64,000 bases of DNA from Strigamia acuminata (lineage: Eukaryota > Arthropoda > Chilopoda > Geophilomorpha > Linotaeniidae), in assembly GCA_949358305.1 (NCBI GenBank), contig OX442323.1, forward strand, positions 1,056,001 through 1,120,000. Reading direction: 5' to 3'. A model generated the notes under the pieces. The model worked only from the letters and a program-made list of their open reading frames with translations. It was not told the DNA's origin and did no database searches. The position numbers and the translations under genes were made by a program. This document shows positions 20,255 to 28,872 of this stretch, one piece after another (within the stretch, counting starts at the first letter, position 1; every line of letters starts with the position of its first letter).

Positions 20255-21680
20255 AAACAATACCAACGCTGTGGAAGCGTACGGGAGCGCGTATCTGAAC
20301 ATCCCGGCACCAATGTACCACCATGAACGCGACACCCTTAACGATACGTGCGTTTAAATGTGACCCAATGCGCGATAAGACACGTGACGCATCATTTTCA
20401 CCACGTATTGTGACATTTACGAAATTTACGGTATTTACGGGATGAGTGAAGGAATCTAATCAACTCGATCTTATTTTGGAACAAGTTATTGGGGGCTGCC
20501 AATGCTGGCTGCCCGTATTCTGCGTGGCGAGAAGATAGGACCCCGTCCTTTTTGCGCGCCAATACCCTCGGAATGTTTGTGGTGGAGTGGTCCCTACTCT
20601 GAAGTAAGCGTGTCTGGTCTCGATCGACCTAGAGGCGCTTGCAAATCCACCGAACGCAATGACACAAACTCACGTCGAAAGCGATGGCGCGAGACGCCGG
20701 AAAGACAAAATTAAAATATGAAACGACGGATATTTTGCAAAACTCTTATTCTAGTCGGTCACTGCGAAGGTAATCTTAGTGACGACCGAAGTACGGGGGT
20801 AGATTTTATTCTGTTTTGTGTCTGTCTGGTACCGATCACCCACCCATCACCCACCCATCTCCGATCATCGGGCACCTATGAGCGATAAACGCTCCCCTCC
20901 ACGCTTGGCATGTCGCGCCTCGACAGTTCGCGGATCGAACCTGAATTCGAATCCGAATTTTGCGTTCTCTTTATCGTTTCAACGTTACGAGGGTTTCTTT
21001 TTATCAAAAACAATTACATTTTCAATTCTCGTCGGTAATTAACTGCGTTCCGGGCACTTTGCGGACGTTTATCCACGTTGACAAACATCATCGTCGACGC
21101 CCAATTCGAAAACCCGTGTCACACTCACCCGCATCGCATCACGCGCGTCATCGCGTGTAGGAACGCGCGTATCGAAAACAACGTTGTGGGAGCTTGGATT
21201 TATTTTGGAACAATTTGTCGGGGCTGTCGGCGCGCATCGGTCGCCAACTGCCCCGTGTTCTCCGACGAACCCACTTTGGAGTGTTTTTTGACGAACCAGG
21301 GAGTGTTCGTGGCGGAGCAGAACAACCGTATCAAATCGATTCAGGAAATTGTGACCGAAACCCTCGGATCTCCATGATGGCTCGAAGCGAACGAATTCAA
21401 AGTGTCTGCAAACTCGTCGAACGCGATTATACAAACTCGCATCGCCTACGATGGTGCAACGTGTACCGCGAGTTGAAATTTAAATCGTAAACCGATCGGA
21501 GCGTTCGCGATCTTCGTTTCGGACAACACCCAGTTCTATAATCTAATTAATCGTTGGGACGCTCGACGTGGAATCGGTTCCACCGTCGATAAATCAATTA
21601 ATATATTTCGAGGATTTTTATTTAACTCCGCGCGAGCGCCTGTGTGACGTAATTTCTCACAACCGCCACGCCATCTGACG
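20255..21680 (+). repeat. Satellite units 4-5 (type 1)
   Basis: Hairpin cores at about 20475 and 21203. The second contains the 'CCCTCGGATCTCCATGATGG' block also found at 23244 and then 'ATAATCTAATTAATCGTTGG'. The 21360-21640 part is nearly identical to 23240-23530, so these two units were homogenised or copied recently. No gene is seen. Confidence 0.7.
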
Positions 21681-21789
21681 TAACCCGTGTCTCATTTGCA
21701 TCCAAATCAAGTTCAGACACGATACAAAACTGTTTTCCGCGTCTCGTTGGCGTTCCTCGCAACATTGAAGTTCCTCGCAACATTGAACC

Positions 21790-22333
21790 ATGTTCCAGGT
21801 AATTCCAGGAACAGATACGAATTGTTTCGTATAATTTTTAATCTAAAACTTCTCTTATTCAGCCGAAACCGCTTGAACCCACGAACGAACATGCCTTGCT
21901 CAAGGTGAAGATAGGGAATCTCGCGCGTAATGCCCTGGTAATCGAGTGGTCGCGCTTCTGCGCCATCGACGAACGTTTATTCGAAGAAACGGGCTACCCT
22001 CGGGACAGTATCCGCGAACTAGACGACGACGACGATAGACACCGGTACCTAAAAAACGTCGTTGGTGACCATTTCCAAATAATTGGACAGATCAAGATGG
22101 ACGTCGAGTGGGTGAATCGAGGCACCGAAACCAACTTCATCGTCGTGACGAAAGAAAGAACTCTCGTCTTGGGGACGCGTTTCCTTTGGGACTCGAATTT
22201 ATCTTCCGCGCGGTTTGATCGATTCTTCAAAGACGATAAACTTGGCGTCACCATCCCATTCGAGTATGGATTTGTTCCATGGATGAATTTGTACTTTGTC
22301 GAATATCCAGATAAAATGTACAAGTGTCAATAA
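21790..22333 (+). CDS. Retropepsin-like protein without the DTG catalytic triad
   Basis: Exons 21790-21798 (Met-Phe-Gln) and 21863-22333 are split by a 64-nt phase-0 GT-AG intron (CAG|GTAATT ... TTATTCAG|CCG). A stop just upstream of the ATG fixes the start. The product is 159 residues. Its layout matches a gypsy/retroviral aspartic protease: HALLKVKIGN, then ALVIEWSRFCAIDERLF where an active enzyme has ALIDTGA, a middle strand IIGQIKMDV, and the C-terminal TLVLGTRFLWDSN corresponding to the ILG-FL motif. The catalytic Asp-Thr-Gly is replaced by Glu-Trp-Ser (residues 31-33) and an Asp run (57-61) sits in the flap region. No other retroelement domain is nearby. The frame is undamaged, so this may be a domesticated, catalytically dead protease fold, perhaps used for dimerisation. 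Homology is inferred from motif order only. Confidence 0.6.
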
Positions 22334-22339
22334 ATGGCA

Positions 22340-22780
22340 ATTCTATGTGTAAATGGGGTAAAAAATGTGGGAAAAAAATGTTATACAAATAAATAACTGT
22401 CGTTTTCGCGTAACTTTTTCGGCGTTATTCCACCATATAATCGTCGCTTCAATGTATCGTTGTTTCATCGTTTTGTTTTATTCCGTTTTATTTGTTTATT
22501 TGTTTTTATTTTTATTTTTATTTATTTATTTATTTATTTATTTATTTTTTTTTTTTATAACATTCTGCAAACTGTAGAAACTGTAAAAACTTTAAATATA
22601 GATATTTAAGTGAACAGCGAGTTTGTTTTTATTTTAGACTAGATGGGATACCTGGGTCGAAACGAATTAGGTCGAAACGGGATTTTGACTTTAGTCATTT
22701 CGACCTTAGTATGGAATCCCGGGTGCTCATAGTATTCGAAAATTAAGTAAAGTAAAGTAAAGTTTAGTCATCTTCTTTGG
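22340..22780. other. A/T-rich spacer with a short inverted repeat
   Basis: It holds a (TTTA)n/T tract at 22490-22556. AGGTCGAAA (22669-22677) is the inverse of TTTCGACCT (22698-22706), around a GACT-TT-AGTC palindrome. No gene is seen. Confidence 0.5.
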
Positions 22781-22789
22781 ATATTTTTT

Positions 22790-23850
22790 TTACTCCGTTT
22801 GGCGTCTTGCGCGCGCGCTTGTTTGCTCCCTTCTCCCTTCTCCGCCTCGAATTTCGTCCCCGGTCGGTCGTTTTCACCCGACACCCAAAAGTCCAATCCC
22901 GACGAACGGATCCACGAATTCCGTCGTGAAATCGCGAACACGTCGTCAACGCACAGGCCACGCGCGTATCACGAGGAACAAATAAATAAACAATTAAATG
23001 GGTGTTTTTGCACAATTGTTTGAAATAAACACGCTTTATAGGTGTGTCTGTCTGTGGGCTTATTTTGGAACAAGTTGTTGGGGCTGCCGACACTCGTCGG
23101 TGCCAGCTGCCCCGCATTCACCGTAGGTGAGGCGCTCGTTGCCGCAATGGTCGCCGCAATGGTCGCCGGAATGTTCGTGGTGGAGCAGAACACCCGTGGG
23201 TGGGAAATACCGTTTCAAATCGATTCAGGAAATTTCGACCGAAACCCTCGGATCTCCATGATGGCTCGAAGCGAACGAATTCAAAGTGTCTGCAAACTCG
23301 TCGAACGCGATTATACAAACTCACATCGTCTACGATGGTGCAACGTGTACTGCGAGTTGAAATTAAAATGGTAAACCGATCGGGGCGTTCGCGATCTTCG
23401 ACTCAGACGGCACCCAATTCGATAATCTAATTAATCGTTGGGGCACTCGTCGTGGAATTAGTTCCACTGTCGATAAATCGATTTATATATTTCAAGGACT
23501 TTTATTCAACTCCGCTCGAGCGTTTGTGCGCAGGACTTTGTACCTGGTCACGTGGCCTGTAATGTAATTTCCCAGAACCGCCACGCCACCCGACGTAAGC
23601 CGTGCCCTTCGATGGACGCCAAAGTGTCCATTCGATGCGGATTTTTGCGTTTCCCGCGTTAAAAGGTGTCCTATAAATTCCGAAACCAAGTTAATCTTGA
23701 TTTACTTGTCTACGTGGATCTCCCCATATATTTTGTTTTCCAATTTCAATGTGGGAAAGTTTGTCGGTTGCAATTTTTCTCGCGCGCACGGCAATCACGA
23801 AAAAATCTCCGACGGTAACGCACTCTGACGGTAATTGTTTTAAATTAAAA
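22790..23850 (+). repeat. Satellite unit 6 (type 1)
   Basis: Hairpin core at about 23064 (GGGGC...GCCCC with inner CAC/GTG) and the 'CTCGGATCTCCATGATGG' block at 23245. A further block at 23690-23820 recurs at 43790-43950 ('CCATATATTTTGTTTT', 'GGAAAGTTTG'). No gene is seen. Confidence 0.65.
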
Positions 23851-23861
23851 AAAAAAAAAAT

Positions 23862-23888
23862 TAGATAGATAGATAGATAGATAGATAG
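23862..23888. repeat. (GATA)n microsatellite
   Basis: About six uninterrupted TAGA/GATA units after an A run. Confidence 0.9.
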
Positions 23889-24000
23889 GATAAAAATTAA
23901 AACAAAATAAAGAAGGGTTGAATTTCTCGGACCATCATCATTGTCGCCCAGCAGTCAGTCAGTCTCTTTCTTTCCTTTTTTCTGCACAAAGCAAACGTAA

Positions 24001-24080
24001 GATCGCGGAAGCGAGACTCGAACCCAGAGTCCACGGCTCCATGCGGCAGGTAGTCCTGCCCACTCGACCACTCTGGGTAG
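24001..24080 (-). ncRNA. tRNA-like sequence with pol III A and B boxes
   Basis: On the minus strand, TGGTCGAGTGG (24070-24060) fits an A box and GGTTCGAGTCTC (24024-24013) a B box, at tRNA-like spacing. It does not fold as a normal tRNA. The 3' acceptor half does not pair with the 5' end. Instead ACCCAGAGT before the A box pairs perfectly (9 bp) with ACTCTGGGT next to the B box, enclosing a GGCAGG/CCTGCC hairpin. It could be a SINE head, a tRNA pseudogene, or a small pol III RNA. Confidence 0.4.
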
Positions 24081-24388
24081 ATTATAAATTGTGCTAAAAT
24101 ATAGAAAAGAAGAGAAACAGATAAATAAATAAAATAAATAAAATAAAGACGTATATTTAATCACCCGATGAGATGTTTTTTTTACAATGAGAAACAAAAT
24201 ATACGCAATATAAACAAACAATACGAGACAATGAGATGGGGGATTGTTGTTTTTATCCCATAAGAGTTGTGTCACATCTTTGACAATTGAAAAAAAAAAA
24301 AAAATAAATGAATAAATAAAATTAAAAACCAAAACAAAAACTAAATCAAACAAACAAACAAACGAGAGTGGGAATAAACCGTCTCCTC

Positions 24389-24983
24389 TTATAATTCCAT
24401 CGAAAGATCGGAACCACCAATTGCCTCTTCAGCGCCTTCGTCATCATCATCGTCGTCAACGACATCCTCTATCCAACCCATCGTTCCCTCCATCGCCTTC
24501 CACCATTTTTCCTCTGCTTCTTCAAATGTTTTCTCAAATTCCTCCATCGTCGCCTTCACCATTTTCTTGAGTCTTTGTTCCGTCCTGTCTATCAACTCCT
24601 CAATTCTCTCCTCTAGTCCCTCCATCATTTTTTCGACCCTTTCCTCCGTCGCCGCCATTGCCGTCTCCTGGACCTTCGTCTGTCTTCGACCGAGCGACTG
24701 GAGAAAGAGAGAAAAGAACGAATAAATATAAAAAAAAAAATAAAAAAAAAAAAAAGGTCAAATAAAAAAGACAAAAGAGTAAATATCGGAATGGGACACA
24801 TACCCCCTTGATCTTCGTGGGATCATTAGTTTTTCGCTCGCGTGCATCATGCACGGAACTACTGGCGGCGCTCAGGTTTGGCGTGTGGCTCCACGCCTCC
24901 ATGAAGTCGATGCGTTCCAAAAGGACGACGGGTGACAGGTGCGACTTTGTGGACGGCTTTTCTCCTCTCTTTCCTTTTTCCAT
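24389..24983 (-). CDS. Gene B: two-coding-exon coiled-coil protein with acidic tail
   Basis: Exon 24983-24804 (60 codons) and exon 24697-24389 are split by a 106-nt phase-0 GT-AG intron (GGG|GTATGT ... CTCCAG|TCG). A pyrimidine tract and AG lie 5 nt before the ATG, implying a 5' non-coding exon as in gene A. The product is 162 residues. The first exon is basic and Ser-rich, ending TKIKG. The second begins SLGRRQTK, forms a heptad-patterned Glu/Lys/Met coiled coil with several MEG/MEE repeats, and ends with a run of six Asp and an acidic tail. The design copies gene A (basic exon ending in Lys-rich -IKR/-IKG, Ser-first second exon, coiled coil, acidic end), although direct identity is low. No known domain; function unknown. 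Confidence 0.6.
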
Positions 24984-25152
24984 ATTTTCTTCGATGTGAA
25001 AAAAAAGATAAAAATTAAAATCGCAACAAAAAGAACCAAAACGTGGGACGTCGAATAAAACATCCGCGCACATATTGTTCGCGCAAGTCTACGCGCGTAC
25101 ATGTACGTGTTGGACGTGGTACATTTGATGCCTACCGCGGAACAATGCGAGA

Positions 25153-25273
25153 AAACACGAGAAAATACGAAGTTCTCGTATTTTCTCGGTTTTACTTCCA
25201 TTTGGTTAATTCTTACCTTTGGTTTCAATACAATTTATCTTATTTCAGAAGTCTGCGAGACACATATAAAAAG

Positions 25274-25309
<36 letters not shown>

Positions 25310-25508
25310 TTTAATTCTAATTAAATGAGAAAAATCTTATATATAGGCTTAACCCGCCATGCAATAAGAAACAGACGAAAAAATCTTCTTTTTATTCGTG
25401 TCTTGTAGTTTTCTGAAATGAGATAAATTGCATTGAAACGTAACATAAGAATTAATCAAATGAAAGCAAAACCGAGAAAAAATGAGAATCTTGTATTTTC
25501 TCATTGTA
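25153..25508. repeat. Fold-back element with about 130-bp inverted arms
   Basis: Left arm 25153-25284 and right arm 25377-25508 are inverted copies at roughly 80 percent identity, around a 90-bp spacer that starts with a run of about 30 T. The left arm contains its own 13-bp palindrome CGAGAAAATACGA. No transposase is nearby. It is likely a non-autonomous fold-back or MITE-like element. Confidence 0.7.
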
Positions 25509-25526
25509 CGACAAAGTCGGTTCGCG

Positions 25527-25774
25527 TTACACGAGTTTTTCAAAGTACCGTGGCCCTGGTACACGATACCGTCTCGGTTTTAAAACGGCACCGCGGTCCC
25601 GACGCTCACCTGCCGCAAAAAGCAATGCAGTCCAGGGCCGCGAACCGCGTGTAAAAACGCCAACTGACGAGTGTTTACCGGGAAAATGGTTAACTTACCT
25701 CTAATCGTTCCACTTGTTCGCGACACGGGGTCCACACTACTGATGGCGAGCGCGCGAGTGATTCGACGCGGCAT
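25527..25774 (-). CDS. Gene H: candidate two-exon 52-residue basic protein
   Basis: Exon 25774-25699 (76 nt) ends at a GTAAGT donor; exon 25609-25527 follows a pyrimidine-led TTTTTGCGGCAG acceptor. Phase 1 on both sides gives an uninterrupted 52-codon frame. A possible acceptor AG sits directly before the ATG, as in gene F. The peptide is Arg-rich without a recognised domain. Small size makes chance hard to exclude. Confidence 0.3.
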
Positions 25775-25814
25775 CTGGCGACAACCATGGAATCCCGCGC
25801 GTGATGCGACGTTG

Positions 25815-26075
25815 TTTGTTTATTTTTGTCTATTTTATTTATTTATTTGTTTATTTATATATTTATGTTTATTTGTTTATTCATCTATTTGTTTCACGAT
25901 GCTTTCAAATTTTTATTTTTTTGTAACTCCGATCACCAAGCGTCGTTATCGAAATCCGCCATACCTGACCGCTGATTCCGCGCCACGTGCTTCGCTGCTG
26001 AGCAAGTTGAAAGTATTTATGCCGTTTATCTATTTATCAATCTATCTATCTATCTATCTATCTATCTACCAATCA
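25815..26075. repeat. (TTTA)n and (TATC)n tracts
   Basis: TTTATT-type tract at about 25815-25890 and TATC tract at about 26030-26068. No gene is seen between gene H and gene F. Confidence 0.8.
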
Positions 26076-26331
26076 ACCAATTGACAACGACAACAATTGT
26101 TTCAACAATCCGACCATTCGTCCGCTTGTGTCTAAACGAGTGGAAGCGTGGAGAGGCGCGGAATTCGTCGCCATATTCTCGCTTGCCAGAAATGAAAAGA
26201 GAATAATTCGGTTTATCATTGTTTGATTGATCTGTGGTTTTATTCACCTTCCTTTCCTTTTCATTGATTGTGTTTTGCTGTTCAATTCTCGTTTGTATTT
26301 AATTTACGGTAATCTAATTTTTACATTTCAG

Positions 26332-26985
26332 ATGGAGAATGGAAAGAACGTCATCTGGGGTGAAGTGCGCCCGGGCACGAGGTGAGAGTGGTTGGTCGAT
26401 CGATTGGTTTTATTTATTCGACACATTTTATTTTATTTCATTTCATTTTTATTTTATTTTTAAGGGGCCCATCGCGATTGTCATTTGGGAAAAAGAACGT
26501 GAATAATCCCATCATTTGGGGTGAAATGCGCCCGGGCACGAGGTGAGAGTGGTTGGTCGATCGATTGGTTTTATTTATTCGACACATTTTATTTTATTTC
26601 ATTTCATTTTTATTTTATTTTTAAGGGGCCCATCGCGATTGTCATTTGGGAAAAAGAACGTGAATAATCCCATCATTTGGGGTGAAATGCGCCCGGGCAC
26701 GAGGTGAGAGTGGTTGGTCGATCGATTGGTTTTATTTATTTGACACTTTTTATTTTATTTTATTTTATTTTTATTTTATTTTTAAGGGGTTCGTCGCGAT
26801 CGCCACCTTCGACGCATGGGTGGTCGGATATCCCAAGATCCACCCGAAACTATGTGTTTCAATTCTGCACAACTTGCTACCAGTTTGGTGGTTGCAACCC
26901 ATTCGTCACCAGTTACCAGTCACCAGTCACCCGCGACCGCCACCAGTTCGTCGCGCTATATCTACCTGTCCAGTTAGTTAATTAA
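26332..26985 (+). CDS. Gene F: protein built from tandemly duplicated 78-nt exons
   Basis: Exons 26332-26381, 26465-26542, 26626-26703 and 26787-26985 are separated by three introns of exactly 83 nt, all phase 2, all GTGAGA...TTTTTAAG. The frame is open throughout (134 residues). A pyrimidine-led TTTCAG directly precedes the ATG. Exons 2 and 3 encode the same 26 residues (GPSRLSFGKKNVNNPIIWGE and a RPGTR end), and exon 1 is a third partial copy (NVIWGEVRPGTR). The last exon adds a 66-residue tail with three cysteines and Tyr/Gln-rich sequence. The exon-intron unit repeats at 161 bp with almost no divergence between units 1 and 2, so the duplication is recent. Because the introns are phase 2 and begin GTGA, retention of any of them gives an immediate TGA stop. 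No family is recognised. Confidence 0.65.
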
Positions 26986-27009
26986 TTATTCTTTTTATCA
27001 TTCTTTTTT

Positions 27010-27260
27010 TTTTTTTGTTTGTTTGTTTGTTTGTTTGATATATATATATATATATACATATATTTTTTTTTCTTCCTCTTAGTGGGACATCGTTATCGAA
27101 CGTAGCGCCATCGGCGTAATTTTTCATTTTTTATTGTATTTTGTTTATTTGTAGTTTATAATTTAAATTAAAATTGAATTCGAGATAAGTGGCCACGATT
27201 GATTGGGTTTATTTGATCGCAAAAAAAAAAAAATTTAATTCGAATGAATCTATCGGTGTT
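27010..27260. repeat. (TTTG)n, (TA)n and poly(A) tracts
   Basis: TTTG units at 27015-27038, TA at 27039-27062, then A/T-rich DNA and a 13-A run at 27221. This lies downstream of both gene F and the convergent thymidine kinase. Confidence 0.8.
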
Positions 27261-27281
27261 AAAAACGACACGACCGGTTTG

Positions 27282-27839
27282 TTAGCCGATTGGTGAACAA
27301 TTTGCGAAACACGCGCGACACGTGGGGGCGTATTTCTCGGCACCCCCTATCACCACGACGTCTTCTTCGCCCGACGTCCGCTTCGTGAACGCGGCTTCCC
27401 CTCGACACCGGTAGCACGTTGCCTTCAGCTTCACGATGTGCTCTGATTTCGGGAGCAAATCGCAGACTTGACCGAACGGGTTCAACTTGAAATCCCCATC
27501 GAGGGCCGCGATTACCACAGTCTTTCCTTTCTCTGCCATTTCTTGACAGAATTGTACCAAGTCCTCGAAAAACTGGCCCTCGTCAATCCCGATAATCCCG
27601 AAATTTTCGGATTGTCTTCGGGCTTCCGCGAGGTTTTCGACGGCGCGCGCCGCTCTCGATTTTCCGTCACGAGCGACGATTTCTCCGGGAATGTGGCGGT
27701 TGTCGATTTTGGGCTTCAATAACAACGCTTCTTCTCCTTCTAGGCGCCTCAAGAGTTCAGTTGTTTTCCCTGCAAACATCGGGCCCACTATTAACTGGAT
27801 ATTGCCTCGTGGTCGATCCTCGATGGCCGACGTCGACAT
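27282..27839 (-). CDS. tk: Thymidine kinase (TK1/bacterial-type family)
   Basis: 185 residues. The enzyme phosphorylates thymidine to dTMP with ATP in the salvage pathway. Visible features: P-loop GPMFAGKTT at residues 19-27; LLKPKIDNRH near 40-49; the IDEGQFF motif at 85-91 with catalytic Glu87; AALDGDF; and the zinc-binding lasso with two Cys-x2-Cys pairs (CYRC near 143, CRAC near 175) around FTKR and GGAEKY. It is full length for the family but about seven residues are missing after the P-loop helix, and the usual His of the (T/S)HDG motif is Arg. The 'KP.IDNR' wording is closer to bacterial and viral enzymes than to vertebrate TK1, so transfer is possible but unproven. A probable intron acceptor (TTCCTCGATGGTAG) lies 18 nt before the ATG. 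It is convergent with gene F. Confidence 0.92.
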   Translation of the reverse strand: MSTSAIEDRPRGNIQLIVGPMFAGKTTELLRRLEGEEALLLKPKIDNRHIPGEIVARDGKSRAARAVENLAEARRQSENFGIIGIDEGQFFEDLVQFCQEMAEKGKTVVIAALDGDFKLNPFGQVCDLLPKSEHIVKLKATCYRCRGEAAFTKRTSGEEDVVVIGGAEKYAPTCRACFANCSPIG

Positions 27840-27989
27840 CTCGTCTTGTTGCGTCTACCATCGAGGAAAAAGAGAAAGAATTTAAACGAATAAATGAAAA
27901 ACGAAAAACTGACAAAATCGTGAGTCCGACTGCAAAACTAAAATTGGATAGAGATCGAGAACAAAATGGCGGTGATAGTGGTGTAACCA

Positions 27990-28870
27990 CGGGGATTCCC
28001 GCCCGTGCTCGCGCATCGACCCGTTCTGGTTCATTTAGTTAGTTGGTCGGTCGGTTTAATTGACGAGTCGGTCAAATTGTTGGAGATTCTTCCCCTTTTT
28101 CTATTTTGAAAATTGACTAGGTTTGCTTACCGTGCAAACGAAACTCGATATAGCGAATGAACCAATGCGTACAAGTGCGCGAAGCAAAGCGCGGTATGGT
28201 AGGAAAGCTTTAGCCCGTCGCTCGCTGCAAAGACGCGAGAATACGACGCGACACTCGGTGACACAAATTAGAAATTAAGAAAAAAAATAAATAAAGAAAT
28301 AAAGAAATAAAAAAAAATAAAGAGAGGATTCTTTCCATTCTCTTCTTTACGTTTTCTCTTTTCCTCTCCATTTCTTTGCGCCCACCCGCGAGAGAAGCGC
28401 ACATCAGTGCACCAACGCAAACGCGTCGCCTCTAATGGTACGCGCGTTTGAGCGCGCCCTAATGCGTGATAATGAACGCAACGTGGTCGAGAGGGGCGAC
28501 AATCAGAATTTAATAAAATGAATATTTTTTTTTTTTTTTTTTTTCAGTTTGATTTGAGATTATTGAAATATTAAAATTTACAATTAAAATAGCACACAAT
28601 TCCAGACGCAATCACAATTGCGAACCATGATGGATTCTGGGATTAATTTAAAGTTTGCGTTAAATCGTAAATGCGCATGCGCAGATACCGCGCAGCGAGG
28701 TGCACAGGTATAATTTCCTCCGATGAATTTTACTTCGGATTTTACGGACAATTTCAATGTGGAAAATTTATTTATAGTCGTCAGTTATTTGGCAACAATA
28801 TTATTACATTTTTAATCAGCATTTTAATCATAACTTTTGTCAGTTGTGTAGCTTATTTTTGATTTGTTAT
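27990..28870. other. Spacer upstream of thymidine kinase
   Basis: Contains a minus-strand GCCATTTTG near 27970, a 'GTACGCGCGTTTGAGCGCG' block at 28439 that matches satellite copies at 4079 and 5772, a T run at 28527-28545 and A/T-rich DNA. A plus-strand charged frame (27761-28042) overlaps the kinase start and is probably a shadow. No gene is called. Confidence 0.4.
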
Positions 28871-28872
28871 TG

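Noticed and set aside
24001-24080. Functional tRNA-Ser/Leu
   Set aside because: Acceptor and T stems do not pair and no valid anticodon loop forms.
25607-25700. A 35-nt intron plus extra exon in gene H
   Set aside because: Too short for spliceosomal removal; the acceptor at 25610 gives a normal 89-nt intron with a full open frame.
27761-28042. Charged plus-strand ORF overlapping the thymidine kinase start
   Set aside because: Nearly a third is antisense to a clear kinase gene and no splice or start context supports it.
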